A program made the position numbers and the translations under genes. This document shows positions 17,092 through 25,539 of a stretch of 64,000 nucleotides of DNA, one piece after another. The DNA is from CBDESN01 sp965242495. Its GTDB lineage: Bacteria; Pseudomonadota; Alphaproteobacteria; MPNO01. Under the pieces are notes generated by a model. That model searched no databases. It was not told the origin of the DNA and saw only the letters and a list, made by a program, of their open reading frames with translations. Within the stretch, counting starts at the first letter, position 1. Each line of letters begins with the position of its first letter. The stretch lies in assembly GCA_965242495.1 (NCBI GenBank), contig OZ251446.1, positions 2,790,001 through 2,854,000 of the forward strand. The letters are read 5' to 3'.

Positions 17092-18231
17092 GTCCAGGTC
17101 CAGACAGATGTGAGACGAGGAGGTTGAAGGAAGGTTGGGGGTCTCCGAAGCTGTTGGTTTGGACAGACAGCTGGAAGGAGAACCCCCATGCAGGTTTTCG
17201 GCCTGCCCCGTCATGTTACACGGGGCACCGCCCTGGCGTCACGCCTGTGCGGCAAGGAGCGGAGCGACGAGGCGCACAGGCGTGACGCCCTGAAGCGTTG
17301 GCATCGCGCCCGCGACAATGGCCTCTGCGCCGCCGATGCGGCCGCCGCCGTCGGCGTGTCGCGGGCCACCCTCTACCGCTGGCGGAAGCTTCACGACCAG
17401 GGCCGCCTGGCCCCGCGCTCGCGACGGCCCCGGCGCTCACGACGGCCCGAATGGTCGCCGCAACTGGCGGCGGCGGTGCATGAGATGCGCGCCGACTTCC
17501 CGATGTGGGGCAAGGCCAAGCTCACCATCCTGCTGCGCCGCCAGGGATACACCGCCAGCCAGAGCACCGTGGGCCGCATCCTCAAGAACCTCGTCCAACG
17601 AGGCGCCGTCACCCCCGTCCCCACCCTCCGATGCAAGGCCCCGCGACGCAGCCGCAAGCACAGCCGGCCACACGCCAGACGCCTCCCCAAGGGGCGCAGA
17701 CCCACAGCCCCAGGCGAGATCGTCCAACTCGACACCCTCTCCCTCTCCCCAGGACACGGACGACCCCCACTCAAGCAGTTCACCGCCTGCGATCCCGTCG
17801 CCAAGTGGACCTGCGCACAAGCCTGCCGGCGCGCAACCACACACAACGCCAAACGCTTCCTCGACAAGCTCCAGGACGACATGCCCTTCCCCATCCAGGC
17901 CATCCAGGTCGATGGCGGCTCCGAGTTCAAGGCCAGCTTCGAGCACGAATGCCAGAAACGCGGCATCCAACTCTTCGAACTGCCCCCCAAATCGCCCGAA
18001 CTCAACGGACACGTCGAGCGCAACAACGCCGCTTGGCGATACGAATTCTACGCAACCTGGGACCTCAACACCGACAACCTCGACGACATCAACCGATGGA
18101 TCGACGCCTTCGCCGACGAGTTCAACACCTTCCGACCACACCAAGCCCTCGACGGACATACCCCCGCCGAGTACCTTCTCTCACTGACAGCACAGGAAAC
18201 CCCACCGTCTCATATGTAGTGAACCCGGACA
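17091..18231 (+). mobile_element. intact IS481-family insertion sequence
   Basis: A 1141-bp element starting TGTCCAGGTCCAGACAG at 17091. It ends in the inverted counterpart at 18206-18231, where the complement reads TGTCCGGGTTCACTACATA then GAGACG. The imperfect inverted repeats are about 26 bp. The flanks are CCGGC at 17086-17090 and CCGGC at 18232-18236, a 5-bp target duplication. With an uninterrupted transposase gene this looks recently mobile. Diverged end fragments lie at 60688-60868, 62627-62708 and 62908-62933. Confidence 0.85.
17188..18219 (+). CDS. IS481-family DDE transposase
   Basis: A 343-aa transposase. The N-terminal helix-turn-helix (GVSRATLYRWRKLHDQGRL, about residues 56-74) is followed by an Arg-rich linker and an rve integrase core. 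The catalytic acidic residues are visible as Asp in IVQLDTLSL, Asp in IQVDGGSEF and Glu in NGHVERNNA, with FRPHQALDGHTPAEYL at the end. A GGAAGGAGAA ribosome site precedes ATG 17188. Length and motif order match complete IS481 transposases and the frame is intact. Confidence 0.9.
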   Translation: MQVFGLPRHVTRGTALASRLCGKERSDEAHRRDALKRWHRARDNGLCAADAAAAVGVSRATLYRWRKLHDQGRLAPRSRRPRRSRRPEWSPQLAAAVHEMRADFPMWGKAKLTILLRRQGYTASQSTVGRILKNLVQRGAVTPVPTLRCKAPRRSRKHSRPHARRLPKGRRPTAPGEIVQLDTLSLSPGHGRPPLKQFTACDPVAKWTCAQACRRATTHNAKRFLDKLQDDMPFPIQAIQVDGGSEFKASFEHECQKRGIQLFELPPKSPELNGHVERNNAAWRYEFYATWDLNTDNLDDINRWIDAFADEFNTFRPHQALDGHTPAEYLLSLTAQETPPSHM

Positions 18232-18299
18232 CCGGCTTGCGGATCGGACGGCGTCTGCTAGGCTCCGCGGCGAGGACATCCCGACGCTCCGGGGGTGCG

Positions 18300-19001
18300 A
18301 TGGCGGACGCCCCGACTCCGGCCCGGGCCGCCGTCCCCGTGGCGGCCAACCTCGCCGCCGCGCGCGCGCGGATCGACGAAGCCGCGCGCCGCGCCGGCCG
18401 GGCGCCCGAATCGGTGACGCTGGTCGCGGTGGCGAAGACCCATCCGGCGGCGCTCGTCCTCCCCGCCCTCGATGCGGGCCATCGCGTCTTCGGCGAGAAC
18501 CGGGTCCAGGAGGCGAAGGCGAAATGGCCGCCGCTCAAGGCGCGCCATCCGGACGTCGAGCTGCGTCTGATCGGGCCGTTGCAGACCAACAAGGCGAGGG
18601 AGGCGGTGGCCCTGTTCGACGTGATCGAGACCGTCGACCGGCCGAAGCTCGCCCGCGCCCTGGCCCGCGAGATCGATCGCGGCGGGCGGCGGCCGTCCTG
18701 CTTCGTCGAGGTCAACACCGGCGAGGAGGCGCAGAAGTCGGGCGTCCCGCCCGAGGAGGCCGACGCCCTGGTCGCGCTGTGCCGCGACGAGTGCGGGCTC
18801 CACGTCCAGGGGCTCATGTGCATCCCGCCGGCCGGCGAGGAGCCGGCGCTGCACTTCGCCCTGCTCGCCCGGATCGCGGCGCGCAACGGGCTCGACCGGC
18901 TGAGCATGGGAATGAGCGCCGATTTCGAGACCGCGATCGCCTTCGGCGCCACCCATGTCCGGCTGGGGACGGCCGTCTTCGGGGCCAGACGGCGGTCTTG
19001 A
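18300..19001 (+). CDS. YggS-family PLP-binding homeostasis protein
   Basis: A 233-aa alanine-racemase-like barrel protein. The PLP Lys lies in VTLVAVAKTHPA, followed by FGENRVQEAKAKW, LRLIGPLQTNK, FVEVNTGEEAQKSG and the C-terminal LSMGMSADFETAIAFG with THVRLGTAVFG, all signature blocks of YggS/PROSC. Members bind pyridoxal phosphate and influence vitamin B6 and amino-acid homeostasis rather than catalysing a known reaction. The IS481 insertion ends about 70 bp upstream, so the native promoter may be disrupted or replaced. Confidence 0.9.
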   Translation: MADAPTPARAAVPVAANLAAARARIDEAARRAGRAPESVTLVAVAKTHPAALVLPALDAGHRVFGENRVQEAKAKWPPLKARHPDVELRLIGPLQTNKAREAVALFDVIETVDRPKLARALAREIDRGGRRPSCFVEVNTGEEAQKSGVPPEEADALVALCRDECGLHVQGLMCIPPAGEEPALHFALLARIAARNGLDRLSMGMSADFETAIAFGATHVRLGTAVFGARRRS

Positions 19002-19051
19002 AGTCCGTCCGCCGGCCGATCCGCGTGACCCCGATCGACGACGAGGGCCGG

Positions 19052-19585
19052 TCAGCCCGACCCGGATCGGGGCGGCGGTTCGATCCGCACCAGGTCGTCC
19101 GGCCGCCACGCCGACAGCAGGGTCGCGAGGTCCGCGAGCGCCATGGCGATGCAGCCTTCGGTCGGCGGATAGCCGGGCCGCGCGACGTGAAGGAACACGG
19201 CGCTGCCCAGCCCGCGCCGCACCGGGTCGTCGTTGTGGCCGATGACCGCAATCAGATCGTATGCCCCGTCCTCCCGCCACAGCGCCTCGGCGCGCGCCGG
19301 GTAGGGCAGCGCCACCTGCCGGTTGTAGGCGGTGTCGTCCGGATCGTCGCACCAGCCGTCGCCGGGCGACAGCGCCCGCGCCGGCAGGATCGACGCCGGG
19401 ACGGTCAGCCGGTCGGGCCGATAGAGCACCCGGCGCAGCGGGAAGACGCCGGCCGGCGTGGCCCCGTCGCCCTCGCGCTTGCGCCGCGCGACGCCGGCCC
19501 GCCCGACGGCGCAGCGGAGCCGCCGACCCCGCCACAGGGCGACGCCGTCGGCGTGGACCGTCATGCCGCGGATCGCGCGACCCAT
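19052..19585 (-). CDS. L,D-transpeptidase (YkuD domain) protein
   Basis: About 177 aa. The YkuD catalytic motif is at the C-terminus: HVARPGYPPTEGCIAM, with His, Thr in place of the more common Ser, and the Gly-Cys nucleophile. Upstream are TPAGVFPLRRVLYRP and YDLIAVIGHND, the expected substrate-loop segments. Such enzymes form 3-3 peptidoglycan cross-links or anchor proteins to the wall. No signal peptide is evident from any start. ATG 19585 was chosen because AAGGGCGGC precedes it; 19564 and 19612 are alternatives. Confidence 0.75.
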   Translation of the reverse strand: MGRAIRGMTVHADGVALWRGRRLRCAVGRAGVARRKREGDGATPAGVFPLRRVLYRPDRLTVPASILPARALSPGDGWCDDPDDTAYNRQVALPYPARAEALWREDGAYDLIAVIGHNDDPVRRGLGSAVFLHVARPGYPPTEGCIAMALADLATLLSAWRPDDLVRIEPPPRSGSG

Positions 19586-19716
19586 GCCGCCCTTATACCG
19601 CCGGCCCGGCACCGTCGAAAACCGGCGCCGGGCGGGTTGACGCCGGCGCGCGGGCGACTATCTCCCCGAAGGCGGGACGCGACGCGGGGACCGGCGGCCG
19701 GGGCGAGCCGAGGACG

Positions 19717-20406
19717 ATGACCAACGGCCGGACGATTCTGCTGGTGGACGACGACGAGGCCCTGTGCGAGGCGCTGAGCGAACAGCTCCGGCCGCAGGCG
19801 GAGTTCGCCGTCGTCGTCGCCCATAGCGGCGCCGAGGCGCTGGAGCGGAGCGAGGCGGCGGAGATCGACCTGGTGCTGCTCGACGTGGGGCTGCCCGACA
19901 TGGACGGCCGCGAGGTCTGCCGGTTGCTCCGCCGAGCGAATCTGCGCGCGCCGATCATCATGCTGACCGGCGCGCAGGGCGAAGCGGACACCATTCTGGG
20001 CCTGGACGCCGGGGCCAACGACTACGTGACCAAGCCGTTCCGTCTCGGCGTGCTGCTGGCGCGCATCCGGGCGCAGCTGCGCCAGCACGAGCGCAGCGAA
20101 GATGCGGTCTACGCCATCGGGTCCTACCGCTTCCGACCGGCGGCCAAGCTGCTGCTCGACGCCGACGGCCGCCGCAAGGTCCGCCTGACGGAGAAGGAGA
20201 CCGCGATTCTCCGATACCTGCTGCGCGCGGGCGAGGCCGCGGTCGGGCGCGACGCGCTGCTTCGCGAGGTGTGGGGCTACAACGCCGGCGTGACCACCCA
20301 CACGCTGGAAACGCACGTCTACCGCCTGCGCCAGAAGATCGAGCGCGATCCGTCGCGGGCGGAAATCCTGGTCACCGAGCCGGGCGGCTACCGGTTGATC
20401 CCCTGA
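19717..20406 (+). CDS. OmpR-family response regulator
   Basis: A 229-aa two-domain regulator. The receiver domain has acidic DDDE at residues 11-14, phospho-acceptor Asp56 in LVLLDVGLPDMDG, the conserved Thr in IIMLTGA and Lys in VTKPFRLG. The C-terminal winged helix has KVRLTEKETAILRYL, LREVWGY and ETHVYRLRQKIE. ATG 19717 follows CGAGGACG. No histidine kinase is beside it, so it is an orphan in this window and its regulon is unknown. Confidence 0.9.
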   Translation: MTNGRTILLVDDDEALCEALSEQLRPQAEFAVVVAHSGAEALERSEAAEIDLVLLDVGLPDMDGREVCRLLRRANLRAPIIMLTGAQGEADTILGLDAGANDYVTKPFRLGVLLARIRAQLRQHERSEDAVYAIGSYRFRPAAKLLLDADGRRKVRLTEKETAILRYLLRAGEAAVGRDALLREVWGYNAGVTTHTLETHVYRLRQKIERDPSRAEILVTEPGGYRLIP

Positions 20407-20414
20407 GAAATCGG

Positions 20415-20540
20415 ACCCGCGAAAGAGCGTGTGAAGAAATCCCGAGACGTCCGCGTGAGTGTCCGTTCAGCTGCCGACGGCCCGAGGGAGGCCATCGGCT
20501 CGAGGCGGATACGCCAACAATTCGTCATTCCTCCGGCCCC
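20415..20540. repeat. REP half-site with MITE left end and dispersed spacer repeat
   Basis: CCCGCGAAAG (20417-20426) is joined directly to AGCGTGTGAAGAAATCCC (20427-20444), the same REP-half/MITE-end junction as at 151/152. It runs into the dispersed module GAGGCCATCGGCTCGAGGCG found again at 62774. No matching right end is present, so this is a truncated copy. Nothing else is seen in 20407-20643. Confidence 0.6.
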
Positions 20541-20643
20541 GACCGGGGGAATGACGGAGGGGCTGTACGGACTCTGAATCCTCCGAACGGTCGCGCCGGC
20601 CCGCGCGTCTCGCCCCTGCCGCGGCCCGGGCGAGACACATGGG

Positions 20644-21408
20644 CTACAGCGTCAGCACGCCGCCGCCGTCCACGTTGAGCACGGTCCCGGTGATGTAGCT
20701 CGCCCGGTCGGAGGCGAGGAACAGCACCGCGTCGGCGACCTCGCCGGCCTCGCCGAAGCGCCGCAGCGGGAAGGAGGCCGCCGGGTCGCGCCCGCCCGCG
20801 GCGGCACTCGCGTCCTGCATCGCGTCCTGGCGCGGCGAACGGATCGGCCCCGGGGCCACGGCGTTGATGCGCACGCCCTCCGGGCCGAAGCGGTTGGCGA
20901 GCCCGCGCACGATCAGGTTGACCGCGGCGTTGACGCTGCCGCCCGGCATGTGGATCGGGATCGGCATCTTGCCGCCGGTGCCGGTGACGCAGACGATCGC
21001 GCCCCGGCCGCGCGCCGCCATGTCGGGCAGGGCGGCCTGGATGCAGGCGACGTAGCCCAGATACTTGGCCCCGATGGTGGCCTGGAAGGCGGCCTGGTCG
21101 AGATCGAGGAACTCGCCATAGGCCGGTACGTTCATGCTGGTCACCAGAACGTCGATCCGGCCCCAGGCGCCGACGATGCGCGTCGCCGCGGCCTTGGCCT
21201 CGGCGGCGACGCTGGCGTCCATCGGCGCCTCCAGCGCGTCGCGCCCCGCGGCGCGAAGCTCCGCCGCCAGGGCGGCGACCGCCGCCGCGCGCCGCGACGA
21301 GAGCGCCGTCCGCGCGCCCTCCGCCGCGAAGTCGCGCGCGATCGCGGCGCCGAGCGCGCCCGTGGCGCCCGCGATCCAGACCACCTTGTCCCGCAGTTCG
21401 AGGTCCAT
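20644..21408 (-). CDS. SDR-family protein without a recognisable YxxxK
   Basis: A 254-aa SDR-fold protein: cofactor loop AGATGALGAAIARDFAAEG near residue 13, a substrate-domain segment GKMPIPIHMPGGSVNAAVN where YxxxK is expected, INAVAPGPIRSPRQDAM, and C-terminal YITGTVLNVDGGG. As in the SDR gene at 14727, neither catalytic Tyr nor Lys can be placed. It may be a non-classical reductase or a binding protein. ATG 21408 was chosen because the upstream extension is low-complexity. It is divergent from the metallo-hydrolase gene. Confidence 0.8.
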   Translation of the reverse strand: MDLELRDKVVWIAGATGALGAAIARDFAAEGARTALSSRRAAAVAALAAELRAAGRDALEAPMDASVAAEAKAAATRIVGAWGRIDVLVTSMNVPAYGEFLDLDQAAFQATIGAKYLGYVACIQAALPDMAARGRGAIVCVTGTGGKMPIPIHMPGGSVNAAVNLIVRGLANRFGPEGVRINAVAPGPIRSPRQDAMQDASAAAGGRDPAASFPLRRFGEAGEVADAVLFLASDRASYITGTVLNVDGGGVLTL

Positions 21409-21584
21409 GCCTTGTCCGTCCCCATCGCCGCCGACAATCGCCGCGCCCACTCTGGCGCAGTCGCGGCGCGTTCGCCAGAGCCGGGACGCCGGCCAGGGAT
21501 TCGCGCTTTCCCCGGCGCGGGGGTTCGCGCAAACTGAACGATGCGGCCGCCGGCGGCGGGGCGGCGGGGATTCGGAGCGCAGGC

Positions 21585-22418
21585 GTGGAATCAGGCGGCG
21601 GATTTTCGGTGCGCTTCTGGGGAGTCCGGGGCAGCATCGCCTGCCCCGGACCCGACACGCTGCGCTACGGCGGCAACACGCCCTGCGTCGAGATGCGCTG
21701 CGGCGAGCGGGTGCTGGTCTTCGACGCCGGCACCGGCATCCGGCGGCTCGGCGAGGACCTCGCGGCGCGCGGGGTGGACGACGTCGACGTGTTCTTCTCG
21801 CACACCCATATCGACCACATCGTCGGCGTGCCCTTCTTCGGCTTCGCCTACCATCCGGGCAACCGAGCGCGCGTATGGGGCGGCCATCTGCTGCCCGACC
21901 GGACGATCGAGGGCGCGATCCGCGCCTTCATGAGCGCGCCGCTGTTCCCGGTGCCGTTCGACGCGCTCCGCGCCCGCGTCGCGTTCGAGGACTTCCGCGC
22001 CGGCGAGCGGCTCGACCCGCGCGCCGGGATCGCAGTCGGGACGGCTCCGCTCCGCCACCCCGACGGCGCCACCGGCTACCGCGTCGAGTACGGCGGCAAG
22101 GCGGTCTGCTACGTCACCGATACCCAGCACGCGCCGGGGACGCCGGACGCCGAGGTGCTGACCCTGATCGAAGGGGCCGACGTCGTGATCTACGACGCCA
22201 CCTTCACCGATGAGGAGTTCCCCCGCTACGCCGACTGGGGACATTCGACCTGGCAGGAATGCCTGCGCCTCTGCCGCCGCGCGGGCGTGCGGACTCCGGT
22301 GATGTTCCACCATCTGCCGGGCCGCGACGACGACGCGCTCGACCGCATCGCCGAGGCCGCGGCGCAGGCGTTTCCGGGCGCCGTCGTGGCCTGCGAGGGC
22401 ATGACGCTCAACCCGTGA
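21585..22418 (+). CDS. MBL-fold metallo-hydrolase
   Basis: A 277-aa beta-lactamase-fold hydrolase. Landmarks are SVRFWGVRGSIACPGP, GGNTPCVEMRCG, the dinuclear-metal motif SHTHIDHIVGVPFF near residue 66-79, Asp in CYVTDTQHAPG and His in FHHLPGRDDD. The RFWGVRGSI opening resembles cyclic-phosphodiesterase-type members, but the substrate is not predictable. The start codon is GTG 21585, preceded by GGAGCGCAG. Its stop overlaps the GTG of the next gene (GTGA), so the two are translationally coupled. Confidence 0.85.
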   Translation: MESGGGFSVRFWGVRGSIACPGPDTLRYGGNTPCVEMRCGERVLVFDAGTGIRRLGEDLAARGVDDVDVFFSHTHIDHIVGVPFFGFAYHPGNRARVWGGHLLPDRTIEGAIRAFMSAPLFPVPFDALRARVAFEDFRAGERLDPRAGIAVGTAPLRHPDGATGYRVEYGGKAVCYVTDTQHAPGTPDAEVLTLIEGADVVIYDATFTDEEFPRYADWGHSTWQECLRLCRRAGVRTPVMFHHLPGRDDDALDRIAEAAAQAFPGAVVACEGMTLNP

Positions 22419-23293
22419 CCGGGCGGATCCGAGGCGCCGGCCCGCGCGCGCGGCTGCGCCGCCTGGCGATGGGCCTGGGGACGGCGACGGGGCTCGCGCC
22501 GCGGGGTTTCTTCATCCCCTACCGCTTCGCCGGCCGGCTGCCGGCGCGGACCGCGTCCTACCCGGGCCTCGCCGCGCGGTTCGAGGCGCGGCGGCCGGCT
22601 TTCGCCTGCTGCCTCGACGCCATCGAGACCCATGCGCAGGAGCTCGAGGCGATCGGCGGAGCGGCTCCGCCCGCGCCGCGCTGGGACCAGGACTGGTTTC
22701 CCCGCCTCGACGCCGCCGCCGCCTACGCCCTGCTGCGCCGACTGCGTCCGCGCCGCGTGATCGAGGTCGGCTCCGGCCACTCGACCCGCTTCCTCGTCCG
22801 GGCGGCGCGCGACGGAGGGTTCGATCCCGGCGTCGTCTGCTTCGACCCGGCGCCGCGCGCGCGCCTCGACCGCCTCGGCGTCGAGCACCGCCCGCGCATG
22901 GTCGAAGCGGCCGACGCGCCGCTGTTCGCCGCGCTGGAGGCGGACGACGTGGCGTTCGTCGATTCGAGCCATATCCTCATGCCCGGGACCGACGTCGACA
23001 TCCTGCTCAACCACGTCTGGCCGATGCTGCGCGCGGGCGTCGTCCTGCACGTCCACGACGTGTTTCTGCCCGACGACTACCCCTCCGCCTGGCGCTGGCG
23101 CGGCTACAACGAGCAGCTCGGCGTCGCCCCGTTGATCGCGTCGGCGGCGGCCGAACTGCTGTTCGCCAGCCGCTACGTCGCGACCCGTATGGCCGGGCGG
23201 GTCGCGACCGGCGTCCTCGGCCGGCTGCCGCTGCCCGCGGGCGCGGTCGAATCGAGCCTCTGGCTGCGCAAGCGGGTCCCGGCGGCGGCGTGA
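22415..23293 (+). CDS. class I SAM-dependent methyltransferase (Methyltransf_24 type)
   Basis: A 292-aa protein with a SAM-binding motif RRVIEVGSGHSTRFLVRAA, acidic loop VVCFDPAPRARL, then DVAFVDSSHILMPGTDVD and VVLHVHDVFLPDDYP, the arrangement seen in Methyltransf_24 proteins often found in glycan or secondary-metabolite loci. GTG 22415 overlaps the previous stop by 4 bp; ATG 22469 is an alternative. The acceptor is unknown. Confidence 0.75.
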   Translation: MTGRIRGAGPRARLRRLAMGLGTATGLAPRGFFIPYRFAGRLPARTASYPGLAARFEARRPAFACCLDAIETHAQELEAIGGAAPPAPRWDQDWFPRLDAAAAYALLRRLRPRRVIEVGSGHSTRFLVRAARDGGFDPGVVCFDPAPRARLDRLGVEHRPRMVEAADAPLFAALEADDVAFVDSSHILMPGTDVDILLNHVWPMLRAGVVLHVHDVFLPDDYPSAWRWRGYNEQLGVAPLIASAAAELLFASRYVATRMAGRVATGVLGRLPLPAGAVESSLWLRKRVPAAA

Positions 23294-23379
23294 CCTTCGA
23301 TTCGGGGTTCCCTTCGCGCCGCCCCGATGCCAGTCTGCGCGCCGTCGAACGGCCCGGACCCCGGAAACCGCCCGCTGCG

Positions 23380-24195
23380 ATGCATCCGTTCCGCTACCAC
23401 CGGCCGACGAGCGCCGCCGCGGCCGCGGCCGTCCTCGCCGCGGCGCCCGAGGCGCGGCCGCTCGCCGGGGGCATGAGCCTGACGCCGATGATGCGGCATC
23501 GGCTGGCCCGGCCGTCGGACCTGGTCGATCTCGCCGGCGTCGCCGGGCTCGACGGGATCGCCGTCGAGGACGGCGAGGTCGTCGTCGGCGCGATGACGCC
23601 GCACGCCGCAGTCGCTTCCTCGGCCGAGATCGCCCGCGCCATCCCCGCCCTCGCCCGGCTCGCCGGCGGGATCGGCGATCCCCTGGTCCGCAACCGGGGG
23701 ACGCTCGGCGGCTCGCTGGCGCATAACGACCCGGCGGCGGACTATCCGGCGGCGGCGCTGGGCCTCGCCGCCTCCATCGTCACCGCGCGGCGCACGGTCG
23801 CGGCCGACGCCTTCTTCGTCGGCGCGTTCGAGACCGCGCTCGAGCCGGGCGAGATCGTCGTCCGGGTGCGCTTCCCGATCCCCGACCGGGCGGCCTACGT
23901 CAAGTTTCCCAACCCCGCCTCGCGCTTCTCGATCGTCGGCGCGTTCGTGTCGCTGACCGGGGCCGCGGCCCGCGTCGCGATCACCGGGGCGGGCGCCTGC
24001 GTCTTTCGCCAGACCGCCTTCGAGGCCGCGCTGTCGCGGCGCTTCGCCCCCGATGCGATCGAGTCGATCGAAGTCGCGCCCGACGGGCTGATCGCCGATC
24101 TCCACGGCGACGCCGAATATCGCGCCCATTTGATCGGGGTTCTGACCCAGGATGCGGTCGCGGCCGCGGTCGGCGCCGCGCCGCCGCCCGGCTAG
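23380..24195 (+). CDS. orphan FAD-binding subunit of a molybdenum hydroxylase (CoxM/XdhB-like)
   Basis: A 271-aa FAD-subunit protein: RPLAGGMSLTPMMRHRLARP (first FAD loop, residues 27-46), LVDLAGVAGL, and DPLVRNRGTLGGSLAHNDPA, the second FAD motif. It would carry electrons from a Mo/FeS hydroxylase to an acceptor, but no large or FeS subunit is adjacent; the full set at 31.3-36.6 kb has its own FAD subunit. The frame extends upstream to 23290; ATG 23380 gives a normal FAD-subunit N-terminus (MHPFRYHRP). Confidence 0.8.
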   Translation: MHPFRYHRPTSAAAAAAVLAAAPEARPLAGGMSLTPMMRHRLARPSDLVDLAGVAGLDGIAVEDGEVVVGAMTPHAAVASSAEIARAIPALARLAGGIGDPLVRNRGTLGGSLAHNDPAADYPAAALGLAASIVTARRTVAADAFFVGAFETALEPGEIVVRVRFPIPDRAAYVKFPNPASRFSIVGAFVSLTGAAARVAITGAGACVFRQTAFEAALSRRFAPDAIESIEVAPDGLIADLHGDAEYRAHLIGVLTQDAVAAAVGAAPPPG

Positions 24196-24221
24196 GCGGT
24201 CGGCCCGGATCCCGCCGCGGC

Positions 24222-25505
24222 ATGTCGGACCGGCGCCGCATCGCCGTCGTCGGGCTCGGCTATGTCGGGCTGCCGCTCGCCGTCGCTCTCGCCCGCCATT
24301 ACCCGGTCACCGGCTTCGACGTCGATGCGCAACGGATCCGGGAGCTGCAGGCGGGCGAGGACCGCACGCGCGCGGCGCCGCCGGAGGCGCTGCGGCGCGC
24401 CGCGGTCGCGTTCACCGGCGACGCGGCCCGGCTCGGCGGCTGCGCCGTCTATATCGTCGCCGTGCCGACTCCGATCGACGCGCATCGCGCGCCCGACCTC
24501 GGCGCCCTCCGCGCGGCGTGCCGGCTGGTCGGCGGCGCCATGGGCCGGGGCGCGATTGTGGCGTTCGAGAGCACGGTCTATCCGGGGGTGACCGAGGAGA
24601 TCTGCGCCCCCGAACTCGCCCGCGCGTCGGGCCTCGCCTGCGGGCGCGACTTCTTCGTCGGCTACGCGCCGGAGCGCAGCAACCCGGGTGACCGCGAGCA
24701 CACGCTCGATCGGATCGCCAGGGTGGTCGCAGGCCAGAACGAGGACGTGACCGCGCGGCTCGCCGAGATCTACGGCCGGACGACGTCGGGCGGCGTCTTC
24801 GTCGCGCGCGACATCCGCACCGCGGAGGCCGCGAAGGCGATCGAGAACGCCCAGCGCGACATCAACATCGCCTTCGTCAACGAAATCGCGACGATCTGCC
24901 ACAAGATGGGCCTGTCCACCCGCGATGTGCTGGCGGCCGCGGCGACCAAGTGGAACTTCCTCGACTTCTCGCCCGGCCTCGTCGGCGGCCACTGCGTCGG
25001 CGTCGATCCGTTCTATCTCGCCCACGCCGCGGTTTCGAGCGGGCACCGCCCGGAGATCGTCCTCGCCGGCCGACGGATCAACGACGCCATGAGCGGGTTC
25101 GTCGCCGACTGCATCGTCCGCGAGCTGACGCGCGCGGGCCGCGGTCGGGGGGCGCGGGTGCTGGTTCTCGGGCTGACCTTCAAGGAGAACGTCCCGGATC
25201 TCCGCAATTCGCGCGTCGTCGACCTCGTCGCCGCGCTGTCGGAGCGGGGCTTCCCGGTCGACGTCCACGACCCCTGCGCGGATCCCGAGGAGGCCGGCGC
25301 CCGCTACGGCATCCGGCTGCGCCCCGACCTGCGCGACGCGCGCGGCTACGCCGCCGTCGTCGGCGCGGTGGCGCACGACGCCTATCGCGCCCTGACCGCG
25401 GCCGCCCTCACCGGGTTCGTCCGCGAGGGGGGGCTGATCGCCGACGTGAAAGGAATATGGCGCGGCGTCGTCACCCCCGGCGGCTATCGACGCTGGCAGC
25501 TCTGA
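24222..25505 (+). CDS. UDP-sugar dehydrogenase (WbpA/TviB-like nucleotide-sugar dehydrogenase)
   Basis: A 427-aa UDP-glucose/GDP-mannose dehydrogenase-family enzyme. The N-terminal NAD motif is VVGLGYVGLPLAVALA, the middle dimer domain has EAAKAIENAQRDINIAFVNE, the catalytic Cys is in GLVGGHCVGVDPFYL, and the C-terminal domain has GLTFKENVPDLRNSRV. The GGHCVGVDP form is typical of the UDP-HexNAc dehydrogenase group making uronic acids for surface polysaccharides. It is a lone copy without adjacent glycan genes. Confidence 0.85.
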   Translation: MSDRRRIAVVGLGYVGLPLAVALARHYPVTGFDVDAQRIRELQAGEDRTRAAPPEALRRAAVAFTGDAARLGGCAVYIVAVPTPIDAHRAPDLGALRAACRLVGGAMGRGAIVAFESTVYPGVTEEICAPELARASGLACGRDFFVGYAPERSNPGDREHTLDRIARVVAGQNEDVTARLAEIYGRTTSGGVFVARDIRTAEAAKAIENAQRDINIAFVNEIATICHKMGLSTRDVLAAAATKWNFLDFSPGLVGGHCVGVDPFYLAHAAVSSGHRPEIVLAGRRINDAMSGFVADCIVRELTRAGRGRGARVLVLGLTFKENVPDLRNSRVVDLVAALSERGFPVDVHDPCADPEEAGARYGIRLRPDLRDARGYAAVVGAVAHDAYRALTAAALTGFVREGGLIADVKGIWRGVVTPGGYRRWQL

Positions 25506-25539
25506 CGGGCGCTACGTCTCACGTGGTCGGGAGACGCCG

